Of a stretch of 32,512 bases of DNA, positions 8,710 through 16,111 are shown in pieces. Source of the DNA: CAYPEL01 sp964409635. Lineage in GTDB: Bacteria > Pseudomonadota > Gammaproteobacteria > DSM-19610. The stretch is taken from NCBI GenBank assembly GCA_964409635.1, contig CAYPEL010000010.1:1-32512 (forward strand), read 5' to 3'. The translations under genes and the position numbers were made by a program. A model generated the notes under the pieces. The model saw only the letters and a program-made list of their open reading frames with translations. It was not told where the DNA came from and did not search any database. Position 1 is the stretch's first letter. Every line of letters begins with the position of its first letter.

Positions 8710-9034
8710 CCTGCGTTTATTACTACTGCGGGATGTGGTCAAGCGGTAATCTAGCGCCAACACAGGAACTATAAAGTAGATTATATATTATATATAACTT
8801 AATGTTATATATAATATTATTAAGATAAAATAGCCTGCTCTGGAAACGGTTGCCCGGGTTAACTCTGCCACCGGTTAAACAATGTTCCGTAGGCACCGCT
8901 AAATTCAATATGCTGGTGCTAAATCAATGATAACAGGCGAATATTGTCTAATCTTGAGTACAGGTTAAGCTGCATTATGCGTGTGCGGGTGTAGATCCGG
9001 CAAGTGACCAGTAACCGAATAGCGGAGTCAGAGA
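8710..9034. other. Intergenic region upstream of aceA
   Basis: This 325-bp gap holds an AT-rich palindromic island (8785-8817, listed separately) and then about 215 bp of mixed sequence up to aceA. No gene or RNA was recognised. It presumably carries the aceA promoter. Confidence 0.5.
8785..8817. repeat. AT-rich inverted repeat upstream of aceA
   Basis: Perfect 14-bp arms (8785-8798 and 8804-8817, core ATTATATATAAC / GTTATATATAAT) flank a TTAAT loop. The 11-mer TATATAACTTA at 8791-8801 recurs on the opposite strand at 15942-15952 in another island. It could be a regulator site, a silencer-nucleating tract or a remnant interspersed element. The sequence alone does not decide. Confidence 0.5.
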
Positions 9035-10339
9035 ATGAGTAGAGAAGAACAAGCAGAAGCATTACGCCAGGCGTGGCAAAACAATCCACGCTGGTCAAAC
9101 GTCAAACGTAACTATACAGCTGAAGAAGTAGTCCGCCTGCGCGGTTCAATCCAACCAGAATATACTTTGGCAAGGCGCGGTGCTGAGCAGCTTTGGAAAT
9201 TGATCAATGGTGGCGCCCAAAAGGGTTACGTAAATTGCCTGGGCGCACTGACGGGCGGGCAGGCTGTGCAACAGGCTAAGGCTGGGCTCGAAGCCATCTA
9301 TTTATCCGGTTGGCAGGTAGCCGCGGATGGCAACACGTCTGAGACGATGTATCCTGATCAGTCTCTCTACGCCTATGATTCGGTGCCGACGATGGTGCGG
9401 CGTATTAATAATGCTTTTAAACGTGCTGATGAAATTCAGTGGTCCCGGGAAATAGATCCAGGCAAACCCGGTTATATTGATTATTTCCTACCCATCGTTG
9501 CCGATGCTGAAGCCGGTTTCGGTGGTGTCCTGAATGCGTTTGAATTGATGAAAAATATGATCGTAAACGGTGCGGCGGGTGTCCACTATGAGGATCAACT
9601 GGCGGCGGTTAAAAAATGCGGTCATATGGGGGGCAAGGTGCTGGTGCCAACTCAGGAAGCGGTTCAGAAATTACTGGCTGCCCGGCTAGCCGCAGATGTT
9701 ATGGGTGTGCCGACGCTCTTGTTTGCCAGAACCGATGCGGAAGCAGCCGATCTAATAACATCGGACGCTGATGCCTACGATGCTCCGTACTTAACGGGTG
9801 AAAGAACCGCAGAAGGTTTTTATCGAACCCGATCCGGCCTGGAACAGGCTATTTCCCGCGGTGTGGCTTATGCGCCTTATGCTGATATGGTCTGGTGTGA
9901 AACGGGTAAACCGGATCTGGGGTTTGCGCGGGAATTTGCCGAGGCGGTACGTGCTGCCAGCCCTGGCCAACTCCTGGCGTATAACTGCTCACCGTCATTC
10001 AACTGGAAGAAAAACCTGGATGACAAGGCGATTGCAGGTTTCCAGGACAAGCTGTCTGAATACGGCTACAAGTACCAGTTCATCACCCTGGCGGGCATTC
10101 ATAACATGTGGTTCAACATGTACGATTTGGCGTATGACTATGCCCGTGGCGAAGGTATGAAACACTATGTAGAGAAAGTACAGCAACCCGAATTCAATGC
10201 AGCGGAGAAGGGCTATACCTTTGTCGCCCATCAACAGGAAGTCGGTGCCGGCTACTTCGATGACGTGACCACGGTGATACAGGGTGGTGCATCATCAGTG
10301 ACCGCATTGACGGGTTCTACTGAAGAAGACCAATTTTAA
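9035..10339 (+). CDS. aceA: Isocitrate lyase
   Basis: A 434-residue enzyme, the same length as the E. coli protein. It splits isocitrate into glyoxylate and succinate, the first step of the glyoxylate shunt. The catalytic motif KKCGHMGGK carries the active-site cysteine at residue 195. Other conserved blocks are GALTGGQAVQQAKAGL, LSGWQVAAD, PIVADAEAGFGG, FARTDAEAA, YNCSPSFNW and the helix near the C-terminus. GGAG lies about 9 nt before the ATG. It heads an aceA-aceK-rraA-ppsA series. No malate synthase gene is in the window, so the second shunt enzyme must be elsewhere. Intact, with no odd features. Confidence 0.97.
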   Translation: MSREEQAEALRQAWQNNPRWSNVKRNYTAEEVVRLRGSIQPEYTLARRGAEQLWKLINGGAQKGYVNCLGALTGGQAVQQAKAGLEAIYLSGWQVAADGNTSETMYPDQSLYAYDSVPTMVRRINNAFKRADEIQWSREIDPGKPGYIDYFLPIVADAEAGFGGVLNAFELMKNMIVNGAAGVHYEDQLAAVKKCGHMGGKVLVPTQEAVQKLLAARLAADVMGVPTLLFARTDAEAADLITSDADAYDAPYLTGERTAEGFYRTRSGLEQAISRGVAYAPYADMVWCETGKPDLGFAREFAEAVRAASPGQLLAYNCSPSFNWKKNLDDKAIAGFQDKLSEYGYKYQFITLAGIHNMWFNMYDLAYDYARGEGMKHYVEKVQQPEFNAAEKGYTFVAHQQEVGAGYFDDVTTVIQGGASSVTALTGSTEEDQF

Positions 10340-10392
10340 TCGGTAGTCCTGCAACCTGATCATGCCGCTGAACCCGTGAAGGACTACTCGTT

Positions 10393-12228
10393 ATGAAACC
10401 ACCGAAACCTGAACTGATTGATATCAAGGCGGGTGGGAAAGAGTCTGCTGTACTGCCCGCTACAACAGCATTGCCTATGGCGGAGCGGTTTGCCCAGCGC
10501 ATAGCAGAAACCATCCTCGAGGGTTTCGACCGGCATTTTCAGATCTTCATGGAGATCACGCTGACAGCCCGCGAGCGATTCGAACAGGCCGACTGGCGGG
10601 GCCAAAACAATGCAGCCAGTCAGCGTATACTGCTCTATCCGGAACGGGTCGAAGAAACCACCCGGAAATTACGCGCCGAGTTTAATCTGGAGTCAGTAGA
10701 AGAACACCTGTGGAAAGAAGTCAAACTGCGCTATCTGGGTTTGCTTTACGATCACAAGCAGCCAGAGCTTGCAGAGACATTTTATAATTCCGTATTTACC
10801 TGGTTGTTTGACCGACGCTACTACAATAATGACAATATTTTTGTCAGGCCAGGATTATCCACAGAGTTTCTGGAAGGGGCGACGCCGGCTTATTCCAGTT
10901 ATTATCCAACCCACGAAGGGCTGGAAAATTCTGTAGAAAAGATTTTACGTCACTTTGCTTTTAGCGTGCCATTTGAAGACCTGGAGCGGGACGTTAAGCG
11001 ATTGGTGGAGTGTATAAAATTACGTAGCCTGACCCGAATCGAGTTCCGGCAGCATTTTCAGTTGCAGGTGCTATCAGCTCCATTTTATAGAAACAAGGGG
11101 GCTTATATTATAGGCCGTGCTATTAACGGCCCCGATACCATTCCCTTTGTCATTGCATTACTCAACAATGAGCACGGTGGTATTTATGTGGATGCCCTGC
11201 TGACTGAAACAGACGATATAGCGAACTTGTTTAGCTTCGCACGCGCCTATTTTATGGTGGAAACAGAAACGCCGGCGACAGTTGTATGGTTTTTGTTACG
11301 CATGTTACCGACCAAGACCAAGGCGGATTTGTATGCCTCTATCGGACTTCAGAAACAAGGCAAGTCTGAATTCTATCGGGATTTTTTGCACCACCTCAAA
11401 CATTCAAACGATAAATTTATTGTCGCGCCGGGTATCAAGGGTATGGTGATGAGCGTGTTTACACTGCCTTCCTACCCCTTTGTATTTAAAGTTATCAATG
11501 ACCGGTTTGATCCACCCAAGAATACTGACCGGAAAACGGTGGTTAAAAAATATCTATTAGTCAAAATGCACGACCGGGTAGGCCGCATGGCCGATACGCT
11601 TGAATATTCCTATGCGGCATTCCCTATATCGCGTTTTAGTGATGAGCTTATCGGCTATCTAAAGGACAAAGTTTCAGGCACGCTGTTATTTGAAGGCGAC
11701 AAAGTTATCTTCCGGCATATATATATCGAGCGCCGCTTAGAGCCGTTGAATATTCTGGTCAACCGGGGTGATAAAGCGGAAATAGCCGCGGCTATTGATG
11801 AGTATGGCCATGCGATAAAAGAACTTGCAGCCGCTAATATTTTTCCAGGTGACCTGTTGTTCAAGAATTTCGGTGTCACTCGGCATGGCCGGGTTATTTT
11901 TTATGACTATGACGAAATCGAATTGATGACCGATTGCAATTTCCGGAAAATACCGCCGCCGCGCACTCTGCAGGACGAAATGGCTGCAGAACCCTGGTAT
12001 TCAATTGGCGAGCACGATATTTTTCCAGAAGAGTTTTCCGGCTTTTTATTGACTAACCCGCATGTCAGGGAAACTTTTATGCGGGAACACGCAGAGTTGC
12101 TGGAGGCCAGCTATTGGCAATCGGTTCAATCTGATATTAAAGCGGGTCGTTACCAGGACATCTTTCCGTATTCTGAAGCCAAGCGTTGTTGCCACTTGTT
12201 TGCTGGGGTCGATTCGGATGAGTTTTAA
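10393..12228 (+). CDS. aceK: Isocitrate dehydrogenase kinase/phosphatase
   Basis: A 611-residue AceK, slightly longer than the 578-residue E. coli protein. It phosphorylates and inactivates isocitrate dehydrogenase on a serine and also removes the phosphate, diverting isocitrate to the glyoxylate shunt. Conserved segments include FDRHFQIFMEITLTARERFE near the N-terminus, APGIKGMVMSVFTLPSYPFV (ATP-binding region), and FPGDLLFKNFGVTRHGRVIF-YDYDEIE and WYSIGEHDIFPEEF toward the C-terminus. AAGGA lies 9 nt before the ATG, and the gene follows aceA by 53 nt. Its last 11 bases overlap the start of rraA. Its substrate gene icd is not in this window. Confidence 0.96.
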   Translation: MKPPKPELIDIKAGGKESAVLPATTALPMAERFAQRIAETILEGFDRHFQIFMEITLTARERFEQADWRGQNNAASQRILLYPERVEETTRKLRAEFNLESVEEHLWKEVKLRYLGLLYDHKQPELAETFYNSVFTWLFDRRYYNNDNIFVRPGLSTEFLEGATPAYSSYYPTHEGLENSVEKILRHFAFSVPFEDLERDVKRLVECIKLRSLTRIEFRQHFQLQVLSAPFYRNKGAYIIGRAINGPDTIPFVIALLNNEHGGIYVDALLTETDDIANLFSFARAYFMVETETPATVVWFLLRMLPTKTKADLYASIGLQKQGKSEFYRDFLHHLKHSNDKFIVAPGIKGMVMSVFTLPSYPFVFKVINDRFDPPKNTDRKTVVKKYLLVKMHDRVGRMADTLEYSYAAFPISRFSDELIGYLKDKVSGTLLFEGDKVIFRHIYIERRLEPLNILVNRGDKAEIAAAIDEYGHAIKELAAANIFPGDLLFKNFGVTRHGRVIFYDYDEIELMTDCNFRKIPPPRTLQDEMAAEPWYSIGEHDIFPEEFSGFLLTNPHVRETFMREHAELLEASYWQSVQSDIKAGRYQDIFPYSEAKRCCHLFAGVDSDEF

Positions 12229-12706
12229 AACAGCGGATTTATGTGACTTACACAGCGATACTATTCAGATTTGCGATCCATTGTTTCAGAGTTTTGGCGG
12301 TGTAGAAATATTCTCCGGGCAGGTGAGTACAGTGAAGTGTTTTGAAGACAATACCCTGGTGCGCGAAGTTCTATTTCAGACGAGCGGCGGCGGTGTCCTG
12401 GTGGTTGACGCCGGCGGTTCGAAGCGCTGTGCCATGATGGGGGATATGCTCGCAGCAGCGGCTATAGAGCACGGCTGGTGCGGTGTCATTATGTTTGGAT
12501 TGATCCGTGATTCTGCCGATATTGCCGGTATGGCGATAGGTGTCAAAGCGCTTGGCACGCACCCACTAAAAAGTGACAAGAAAGGCTGTGGTGAGCGCGA
12601 TGTGACGGTGCATTTTGCCGGTGTGAAGTTTTCGCCCGGTGACTATGTGTATGCGGACAATGATGGCATTTTATGCAGTCAGACACCCTTAATGCCCTTA
12701 ATGTAA
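12218..12706 (+). CDS. rraA: Ribonuclease E activity regulator RraA
   Basis: A 162-residue protein close to the 161-residue E. coli RraA, which binds RNase E and restrains mRNA decay. Evidence is TADLCDLH at the N-terminus, DPLFQSFGG, TVKCFEDN, VLVVDAGGS-x-R/K, the GVIMFGLIRD block and the closing FSPGDYVYADNDGIL. I place the start at ATG 12218 (MSFKTADLCD) because it restores family length; the frame stays open back to 12062, but that part is inside aceK. The start overlaps the aceK end by 11 bases, and ppsA follows after 20 nt. Members of this fold can also be aldolases, but length and motifs favour RraA. Confidence 0.92.
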   Translation: MSFKTADLCDLHSDTIQICDPLFQSFGGVEIFSGQVSTVKCFEDNTLVREVLFQTSGGGVLVVDAGGSKRCAMMGDMLAAAAIEHGWCGVIMFGLIRDSADIAGMAIGVKALGTHPLKSDKKGCGERDVTVHFAGVKFSPGDYVYADNDGILCSQTPLMPLM

Positions 12707-12726
12707 CACTTCTGTAAGGAGAACAA

Positions 12727-15093
12727 ATGAACGATTATGTCATCTGGCTGCAAGAATTAGGGATGCAGGATGTCGATCGTGTCGGTGGCAAGAATGCTTC
12801 GCTAGGCGAATTGATTCAGAATTTGTCAGCTGCCAACGTCAAGGTGCCGGGAGGATTCGCGACTACAGCACATGCGTATCAACAATTTCTACAGAGTAAT
12901 CATCTGGTAGAAAAAATCGCCGCTGCTTTGCAGGGGCTGGATGTCGGCGATGTTGTGCAATTAAAAAAAACCGGCGCTGAAATTCGTGGTTTGCTCATGC
13001 AGGCTACCTTCCCGCCAGCGCTTGATCAGGCTATCGGGCAGGCCTATGCTGAGCTGATAAAACAATATGGGAACGAAGTTTCCTGGGCGGTACGCTCTTC
13101 TGCAACCGCTGAAGATCTGCCGGAAGCATCATTTGCCGGTCAGCAGGAAACCTACCTCAACGTCAACGGCCTGGAAAATATTAAAGCATCTATCCGCCTG
13201 GTGTTTGCCTCATTATTTAACGATCGCGCAATTGCCTATCGCGTGCACCAGGGTTTTGACCATGCCCAGGTTTCTCTCTCAGCAGGCATTCAGAAAATGG
13301 TGCGTTCCGATATCGGTACCAGTGGCGTGATGTTCACGCTGGATACTGAAAGCGGATTTCGTGACGTTGTGTTTATTACGGCCAGCTATGGGTTGGGTGA
13401 AATGGTGGTGCAGGGTGCTGTCAACCCAGATGAATTCTATGTGCATAAACCCACCCTGGCAGCAGGACGGCCGGCGATATTAAGGCGTAACCTGGGTGAG
13501 AAAGCGATTCAGATGGTGTATAGCGGCGATAAGTCATCGCCGGTGAAAACGGTGGACACCGGGCAGGACGATCAACAACGCTTCTGTCTAAACGATACAC
13601 AGATTGAAGCGCTCGCCCGGCATGCAGTGGAAATCGAAAAACACTATGGCCGGCCGATGGATATCGAATGGGCGCTGGATGGAACTGATGGCGAGTTATA
13701 CATCGTCCAGGCCCGGCCTGAGACTGTGCAGAGCCACAGCGGCAGGGTAATTGAGCGTTATACCCTGCTGCAGCATTCCGATGTACTTACCGAAGGCCGT
13801 TCAATAGGCTCACGTATTGGCGCTGGCAAGGCGCGTGTTATTAAAACTGCCGCCAATATGGAGTTGGTGCAAGCGGGTGACGTGCTGATAACCGACATGA
13901 CAGACCCTGATTGGGAGCCGGTTATGAAACGCGCAGCGGCGATTGTGACCAACCGGGGCGGAAGAACCTGCCATGCCGCCATCATCGCCCGTGAACTTGG
14001 GGTGCCGGCAGTTGTGGGTTGTGGCGACGCCACACAGAAAATCAAGGACGGTGAATCAGTGACCGTATCCTGCGCGGAAGGGGACACTGGCCGGGTTTAT
14101 CAAGGTGAGCTTGAATTTGAATTGAAGCGGATTGAGCTTGAAAGCATGCCGGATATCCCGGTAAAACTGATGATGAATGTCGGTAACCCGGATCGGGCAT
14201 TTGATTTTTCACAATTACCTAACGAAGGCGTCGGCCTGGCAAGGCTGGAGTTTATTATCAACAATATGGTCGGCATCCATCCATTGGCGCTGCTAGACGT
14301 GGATAGTTTACCCGCTGAATTGCAAAACACAGTCGCAGAGCGGACTTCAGCGTATGCCAGTCCGCGTGAGTACTTTATCAGCCGGGTTGCAGAAGGCATA
14401 TCCACGATTGCAGCAGCCTTTCACCCTAAAACCGTCATTCTTCGTATGTCGGATTTCAAATCCAATGAGTATGCAAACCTGATTGCAGGTGAGCAGTTTG
14501 AACCTATTGAAGAAAATCCCATGCTTGGGTTTCGTGGCGCGGCGCGTTATATCTCGAAACAATTCAAACCTTGCTTTGATATGGAATGTAGCGCCATACA
14601 CCATGTTCGGGACGGCATGGGACTAACCAATCTGGAAGTCATGATTCCCTTTGTGCGTACGCTCGATGAGGCTAAGGCCGTCACCGAGGCGTTGGCAGCC
14701 AATGGTCTTGTCAGGGGTGAAAACGGCTTGCGATTGATTATGATGTGCGAGCTTCCCTCCAATGCGGTATTGGCCGAAGATTTCCTGGAATATTTTGACG
14801 GCTTTTCTATCGGCTCCAATGATCTGACACAATTAACGCTGGGCTTGGATCGCGACTCAGCGCTGGTCGCTGATAGCTTTGATGAGCGCGATCCGGCGGT
14901 CAAAAAACTTTTGTCACTGGCCATCGATGCGTGCAAACAATCAGGAAAATATGTTGGCATCTGCGGGCAGGGACCCTCGGATTATCCGGATTTTGCCCGC
15001 TGGTTGCTGGAAAAGGATATCTCGAGTATTTCACTGAACCCGGATACGGTGATTGATACCTGGCTGTTCCTGGCGGGTAAAAAGCAGCCATAG
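12727..15093 (+). CDS. ppsA: Phosphoenolpyruvate synthase
   Basis: A 788-residue enzyme that converts pyruvate, ATP and water to PEP, AMP and phosphate for gluconeogenesis. Domains in order are an N-terminal ATP-grasp domain (VGGKNASLGE from about residue 20; SSATAEDLPEASFAGQQET), a central phosphohistidine domain with GGRTCHAAIIARELG (His416, the phospho-carrier), and a C-terminal PEP/pyruvate-binding barrel ending in GICGQGPSDYPDFARWL. A strong AAGGAG (12716-12721) precedes the ATG. It closes the aceA-aceK-rraA-ppsA series. The threonine two residues before the histidine is the family's target for PpsR, whose gene is about 4 kb upstream. Confidence 0.97.
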   Translation: MNDYVIWLQELGMQDVDRVGGKNASLGELIQNLSAANVKVPGGFATTAHAYQQFLQSNHLVEKIAAALQGLDVGDVVQLKKTGAEIRGLLMQATFPPALDQAIGQAYAELIKQYGNEVSWAVRSSATAEDLPEASFAGQQETYLNVNGLENIKASIRLVFASLFNDRAIAYRVHQGFDHAQVSLSAGIQKMVRSDIGTSGVMFTLDTESGFRDVVFITASYGLGEMVVQGAVNPDEFYVHKPTLAAGRPAILRRNLGEKAIQMVYSGDKSSPVKTVDTGQDDQQRFCLNDTQIEALARHAVEIEKHYGRPMDIEWALDGTDGELYIVQARPETVQSHSGRVIERYTLLQHSDVLTEGRSIGSRIGAGKARVIKTAANMELVQAGDVLITDMTDPDWEPVMKRAAAIVTNRGGRTCHAAIIARELGVPAVVGCGDATQKIKDGESVTVSCAEGDTGRVYQGELEFELKRIELESMPDIPVKLMMNVGNPDRAFDFSQLPNEGVGLARLEFIINNMVGIHPLALLDVDSLPAELQNTVAERTSAYASPREYFISRVAEGISTIAAAFHPKTVILRMSDFKSNEYANLIAGEQFEPIEENPMLGFRGAARYISKQFKPCFDMECSAIHHVRDGMGLTNLEVMIPFVRTLDEAKAVTEALAANGLVRGENGLRLIMMCELPSNAVLAEDFLEYFDGFSIGSNDLTQLTLGLDRDSALVADSFDERDPAVKKLLSLAIDACKQSGKYVGICGQGPSDYPDFARWLLEKDISSISLNPDTVIDTWLFLAGKKQP

Positions 15094-15152
15094 CCTATTC
15101 GATATAAATTCTCGTAGAGACCATCTACCTCAATCTGTTTTAAACTAGCGCC

Positions 15153-15905
15153 ATGAATAAAGACCAACAAGCGCGCTACAGCCGCCAAATCTGTTTACCG
15201 CAGGTAGGTGAAGCCGGTCAGCAAAAAATCCTCGATGCACGAATTTTAATAATCGGGATGGGTGGACTGGGTTCACCGGCGGCCATGTACCTGGCCGCAG
15301 CTGGCGCAGGACATCTGGTCATTAGTGATTTCGACCGGGTTGAAATATCCAATTTACAACGCCAAATCATTCACGGTTCGCAGGATATCGGTGAACTCAA
15401 AGCCCATTCAGCTAAACAAACCTTGGCGTCAATAAACCCCGACAGCCAGATAACAACGCTGGACTGGCAACTGGGCGAGACAGAACTCCTCGGCCAAATT
15501 AAGCTTGCAGACGTTGTCCTGGATTGCAGTGACAATTACCCAACCCGGTTATCAGTTAACAAAGCCTGCTTTACGACAATGACACCGCTGGTATCCGGCG
15601 CAGTGATCCGCATGGAAGGGCAGGTAGCTACCTATCTACCCGCGCATCCTGACAGTCCTTGTTACCAGTGCTTATATGGTCCGGAGTATGCGCAGGCAGA
15701 GACCTGCGACGCAGAGGGTGTCTTTGCTCCCTTAGTGGGCGTTATCGGTAGTTTGCAAGCCACGCAGGCTTTGTTAGTGATACTGGGTTTAACAGATGAC
15801 CTCGTTGGCAAGTTGTTACTGGTAGATGGATTGCACATGGATCAGCGCACCCTGAAAGTGCGCAAGGATCCGGGTTGTGCCGTTTGTAGTTTGTCAGAAA
15901 GTTGA
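15153..15905 (+). CDS. moeB: MoeB/ThiF-family E1-like adenylyltransferase
   Basis: A 250-residue E1-like enzyme that adenylates the C-terminal Gly-Gly of a small sulfur carrier (MoaD in molybdopterin synthesis, ThiS in thiamine synthesis). Features are the N-terminal ARYSRQI-LPQVGEAGQQK block, the nucleotide-binding GMGGLGSPAA (about residues 34-43), SNLQRQIIH, and the zinc cysteines in CYQC and the terminal CAVC. The Cys in ETCDAEGVFAPLVGVIGS lies in the flexible catalytic segment. Neither moaD/moaE nor thi genes are in the window, so MoeB versus ThiF is not settled by context; family length and motifs slightly favour MoeB. The ribosome site is weak. Confidence 0.82.
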   Translation: MNKDQQARYSRQICLPQVGEAGQQKILDARILIIGMGGLGSPAAMYLAAAGAGHLVISDFDRVEISNLQRQIIHGSQDIGELKAHSAKQTLASINPDSQITTLDWQLGETELLGQIKLADVVLDCSDNYPTRLSVNKACFTTMTPLVSGAVIRMEGQVATYLPAHPDSPCYQCLYGPEYAQAETCDAEGVFAPLVGVIGSLQATQALLVILGLTDDLVGKLLLVDGLHMDQRTLKVRKDPGCAVCSLSES

Positions 15906-15930
15906 TTGCGTGTACTGCCCAATTCAATAA

Positions 15931-15992
15931 TATAGATTATATAAGTTATATAACATATTGTAATATAATATAAAAATTATAATTATCAGTTC
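15931..15992. repeat. AT-rich palindromic island upstream of the GGDEF-EAL gene
   Basis: A stretch made almost only of A and T contains the palindromes TTATATAA (15937-15944) and GTTATATAAC (15945-15954). The 11 bases at 15942-15952 are the reverse complement of TATATAACTTA in the island before aceA. A third AT-rich tract with GTAACATA/GTAACTATA repeats lies before the HDOD-PP2C gene. Function unknown; candidates are a regulator site or an interspersed element. Confidence 0.45.
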
Positions 15993-16024
15993 TAAAATTA
16001 TTCTGGCGATGCCATAGCTCAGCT

Positions 16025-16051
16025 TCAGATAAGGTCTTGTCTGGCCGATAA
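16025..16051 (+). promoter_or_regulatory. Candidate sigma-28 (FliA) promoter for the GGDEF-EAL gene
   Basis: A perfect GCCGATAA (-10 consensus of FliA) at 16044-16051 lies 15 nt after TCAG (16025-16028). The E. coli consensus has TAAA at this place, and pseudomonad FliA sites begin TCA. It is about 60 nt before the start at 16112. The -10 match is exact but the -35 is only partial. Confidence 0.4.
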
Positions 16052-16111
16052 TTTTTATAGTAAACAACCCACTAAACCAAGCCTGGCTTTTGTGGTAATG
16101 AATGAAAGCAA

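Noticed and set aside
12062..12217. Upstream extension of the rraA frame
   Set aside because: It lies inside aceK and adds 52 residues absent from RraA proteins; ATG 12218 gives the family length.
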